In this document: positions 5,524 through 7,141 of the stretch, one piece after another | Position numbering within the stretch: position 1 is the stretch's first letter | How the letters are laid out: the number at the start of each line of letters is the position of its first letter | DNA from: Bacteroidota bacterium | Lineage (GTDB): Bacteria; Bacteroidota; Rhodothermia; Rhodothermales; Rubricoccaceae | DNA: 7,141 nucleotides | Direction: 5' to 3' | Assembly (NCBI GenBank): GCA_022564455.1 | Contig: JADFLK010000111.1 | Location: forward strand, 1 to 7,141 | Translations under genes and position numbers: made by a program | Notes under the pieces: generated by a model | The model's database searches: none | Told to the model about the DNA's origin: nothing | What the model saw: the letters and a program-made list of their open reading frames with translations, nothing else

Positions 5524-5889
5524 TCAGTTTGTGGAATCGTGTTCATCGTGTTCCTCTTCGTCTAGTCCAGTGAACAGCTTATCGGCTTCTTGTGCTCGCT
5601 CGATAAGCCATACGGCGAATTGCTTCGCCGTATGGGGAGAAATGGAAATACTGGTGTGAAACACTCTGGTCAGTTCTGAGTCGCTCTCGCGCCGCGTGAT
5701 CTCGTTCAAGTTTACGTTATTGTCCTCATCGATGTCATGCACGTGCATATCTGCTATCGTTTTGTACTCAGAGTACAGATGCATGGTGATCGTGCCGTCG
5801 TTTAGAACGGAGCCCAAAGCGCCTTTTATAGCAATCGGCTCCATCCCTTCCGGGAAAATCTGCTTAACTCGGAACTCTTTTTCAGGCAT
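5524..5889 (-). CDS. Hypothetical 121-residue acidic-tailed passenger protein
   Basis: I cannot name this protein with confidence. From ATG at 5889 it has a beta-rich N-terminal half (EFRVKQIF, IAIKGALGSVLNDGTITMHLYS) and a segment VFHTSISISPHTAKQFAVWLIERAQEADKLF (77-106) that recalls DUF3467-like proteins, in which a strand and S-P-x-x-A-K precede a C-terminal helix; this is pattern memory only. It ends in an acidic tail (LDEEEHDEHDSTN). A TTG at 5940 would extend it by 17 residues, but ATG is the simpler start; neither has a Shine-Dalgarno site. It is the first gene after the transposase and ends 19 bases before the antitoxin start, so the three probably share a transcript. It could be a third component of the toxin-antitoxin module or independent cargo. 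Confidence 0.7.
   Translation of the reverse strand: MPEKEFRVKQIFPEGMEPIAIKGALGSVLNDGTITMHLYSEYKTIADMHVHDIDEDNNVNLNEITRRESDSELTRVFHTSISISPHTAKQFAVWLIERAQEADKLFTGLDEEEHDEHDSTN
5608..5635. repeat. 12-bp perfect inverted repeat (hairpin) inside the 121-residue gene
   Basis: The arms CCATACGGCGAA (5608-5619) and TTCGCCGTATGG (5624-5635) are exactly complementary around a TTGC loop. The hairpin lies in the codons for HTAKQFAVW of the small gene upstream of the antitoxin. No T-run follows. Possible roles are an mRNA structure, an RNA processing site or a dimeric protein operator; none is shown. Confidence 0.8.
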
Positions 5890-5972
5890 AGGTAGGAACT
5901 GCGAATCGGGAAAAGGTACACAAGGCCGCGCGTTTGACAACTTATCTACCCGATTTGTTGCGTTCCGTGATT

Positions 5973-6887
5973 CTACGCAGTAGGCCGCCGATAGGTGAGA
6001 CGCTTGCCCTCAGCATTGGCTAGGAGCGCGTCAGTCCTTTCTGAGTCGCTTGTATCACGGCGGTTATAGCGAAAATCAAACTCCGCTAGATAGCGGTGAA
6101 GATGCTCGGGAGCGACGTGGTGATAGGACCCATGCAACCCCCTCTTCAACAACGAAAAAACGCCTTCGATTGTATTGGTCGAAATGTCTCCACGTGCGTA
6201 TTCCTTAAGGCTATGCGCTGCGGTTTCGTGAGACTTGAACTGCTTGCCGGGTGTCTTGTAGGCTTTGTGCTCGTCCGTCATCAGGCGAGTCTCCTTGTCA
6301 ACCTGCTCGGTGAGGATTGGCCCCAGAGTCTTTGCCGTTACGGTCGGAATGTGGAAGCTGCGAACGTTGCCGTTGCGCTCAACTAGAGCAAACACTTTTT
6401 CCTTGTGTCCTCCACCCGCGCGAGGCTTCACACCCTTCGTGCGGTTGTTCCCCCAATAGGTTTCGTCAGCTTCGACTACTTTTCCCTCACCACCCAGCGT
6501 CGTGCGCATAAAGTCGTCTGTCATCGCCTCTCTGAGTCTATGGAACATGAACCACGCCGTCTTATAGGTGACACCGATTGAGCGGTGTAGCTGATGGGCG
6601 CTGAATCCTTTCTTTGAGGAAGCAATCAAGTAAGATGCGAGTAGCCATTTATTCAGAGGCACCTTACTTCCCTCGAACACGGTTCCTACTGTCACCGTGT
6701 ACTGCTTGCGGCAACCAGCACATTTGTACAGACCTTTCCGAGTCTTCGCGCCTTCCTTCTTGCGTGTGATAGTGTAGGCTTTCGTGTCGCCACAGTGAGG
6801 GCACGCAGGGCCGTCAGGCCAGCGGATGTTCTCTAGGTATTCCCGTGCCTTGTCGGCGTCCGTGAATTGAGGAGCTAGTAAGTTCAT
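5973..6887 (-). CDS. IS1595-family transposase
   Basis: This enzyme should cut and join the IS ends. The 304-residue product, a normal length for the family, starts with a helical segment and a zinc ribbon with C29-PHC32 and C56-AGC59. A helical DNA-binding region follows (FEGSKVPLNKWLLASYLIAS; KKGFSAHQLHRSIGVTYKTAWFMFHRLREAM, 92-122). The catalytic core has VEADETYWG with Asp141, RLMTDEHKAY with Asp205, and NTIEGVFSLLKRGLHGSYHH with Asn238, Glu241 and Lys248, then the family hallmark HLHRYLAEFDFRYNRR (262-277). All expected catalytic residues are present, so it is probably active. It starts 43 bases inside the inner edge of the right terminal repeat. The ATG at 6887 has no Shine-Dalgarno site. 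The gene precedes five small genes on the same strand. Confidence 0.95.
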   Translation of the reverse strand: MNLLAPQFTDADKAREYLENIRWPDGPACPHCGDTKAYTITRKKEGAKTRKGLYKCAGCRKQYTVTVGTVFEGSKVPLNKWLLASYLIASSKKGFSAHQLHRSIGVTYKTAWFMFHRLREAMTDDFMRTTLGGEGKVVEADETYWGNNRTKGVKPRAGGGHKEKVFALVERNGNVRSFHIPTVTAKTLGPILTEQVDKETRLMTDEHKAYKTPGKQFKSHETAAHSLKEYARGDISTNTIEGVFSLLKRGLHGSYHHVAPEHLHRYLAEFDFRYNRRDTSDSERTDALLANAEGKRLTYRRPTA

Positions 6888-6929
6888 CGGAGGGGTCTTG
6901 TTCTTTCTTCCCCTTCTACGTTCCTAGCT

Positions 6930-6955
6930 TGGGTTTGTTTCGTATACAAGCGCCC
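6930..6955 (-). repeat. Right terminal inverted repeat of the IS1595-family element
   Basis: Read on the minus strand it begins GGGCGCTTGTATAC and matches the left end at 24 of 26 bases. Both repeats then approach a TAGG a few bases further in. The sequence immediately outside is in frame with a truncated gene, which fixes the tip near 6955. Confidence 0.85.
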
Positions 6956-7141
6956 TTTTTTAGGCCGGTGAGGCCAATGCTCTTCTGCGTCGGGACCCGT
7001 TGATCCAGTACAACCGTTGGTAGAACATAGAAGGTCCACTGTTTAAGGTTTAGCGGATCCACCGTCGCCTGGTCTCTGGGTGTCAATACACAGAAGACGT
7101 ACACGTCAGCCTGGCGCCTCCTTTCGGATTCCCCCTTATTT
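6956..7141 (-). pseudogene. C-terminal fragment of an uncharacterised protein, truncated by the IS
   Basis: On the minus strand the frame is open from the window edge, through ADVYVFCVLTP, TVDPLNLKQWTFYVLPT and RVPTQKSIGLTGLKK, to the IS tip. It then continues into the IS to a TAG at 6918-6916 that adds an unrelated tail. The pattern D-P-L-N-L-x-Q-W-x-F-Y-V-L-P-T ... Q-K-S-I is one I recall from the C-terminal part of uncharacterised bacterial proteins, some near restriction-modification genes; that association is from memory and uncertain. A GTG at 7104 is internal, not the start. The N-terminal part lies beyond the window and the true C-terminus is missing; it is not on the other side of the IS. 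Confidence 0.6.

Larger units (their letters stand above)
4420..6955 (-). mobile_element. IS1595-family insertion sequence with passenger genes (about 2.5 kb)
   Basis: The element is bounded by inverted repeats that both begin GGGCGCTTGTATAC and continue for 26 bases with two mismatches. It contains an IS1595-type transposase gene next to the right end and five small passenger genes downstream of it on the same strand, filling nearly all remaining space. Simple IS1595 elements are usually near 1 kb; cargo-bearing members are known in the family, and this fits that class. The GGG tip agrees with other family members. No 8-bp direct target duplication is present: the outer 8 bases are CTTAAAAA on the left and TTTTTTAG on the right. 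The interior looks less GC-rich than the flanking chromosome, which suggests acquisition, although I did not compute composition. Confidence 0.88.

Noticed and set aside
5505..5546. Earlier ATG (5546) for the antitoxin
   Set aside because: It lies within the end of the upstream gene, while a strong Shine-Dalgarno site precedes the ATG at 5504.
4412..6963. Longer terminal repeats including the flanking A/T runs
   Set aside because: The right-hand run reads as Leu-Lys-Lys codons of the truncated gene and the left-hand run belongs to the palindromic repeat, so the pairing is probably coincidental or a target preference.

Overview
The window looks like a piece of a moderately GC-rich bacterial chromosome carrying a compact insertion sequence. 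The host is most likely a member of the Bacteroidota/Rhodothermota. This placement is an inference. It rests on the general absence of Shine-Dalgarno sites in front of the chromosomal genes, a lipoprotein whose mature end begins Cys-Asp-Ser-Asn-Asp, and a run of CATTACG-like heptamers in an intergenic spacer. No rRNA, tRNA or CRISPR was seen.

Left part (1-2518, minus strand): a purine and cell-wall gene cluster read right to left. An S66-family LD-carboxypeptidase gene overlaps purN (GAR transformylase) by 8 bases. After a 109-base spacer with a heptamer repeat comes purH (AICAR transformylase/IMP cyclohydrolase), which runs off the left edge with 277 residues visible. PurN and PurH are the two formyl-folate-dependent steps of purine synthesis, so their pairing makes sense. 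The peptidase probably shares the transcript.

Middle (2519-4419): a 174-base divergent intergenic region, then a 522-residue secreted lipoprotein on the plus strand. It has a cytochrome-c-like N-terminal domain that has lost its haem-binding CXXCH motif, followed by a YVTN-type beta-propeller. Behind it lie two inverted copies of a short GC-rich repeat, each centred on a CCCTTTTTAAGGG core.

Right part (4420-6955): a 2,536-bp IS1595-family element bounded by 26-base terminal inverted repeats with 2 mismatches. Read on the minus strand it encodes a zinc-ribbon DDE transposase, then five small passenger genes: a 121-residue protein with an acidic tail, a RelB-like antitoxin of 91 residues, a YafQ/RelE-like toxin of 109 residues, a 59-residue basic protein that simple ORF calling at a 60-residue cut-off would miss, and a 77-residue protein. 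The last three are chained by ATGA stop/start overlaps. This toxin-antitoxin plus small-ORF cargo on a simple IS is the most interesting content of the window. The passengers also hold a 12-bp perfect hairpin and a 24-bp in-frame tandem duplication.

Far right (6956-7141): the 3' part of an uncharacterised minus-strand gene, cut by the IS end. The two IS flanks share no 8-bp direct duplication and look unrelated, which suggests a rearrangement after or during insertion.
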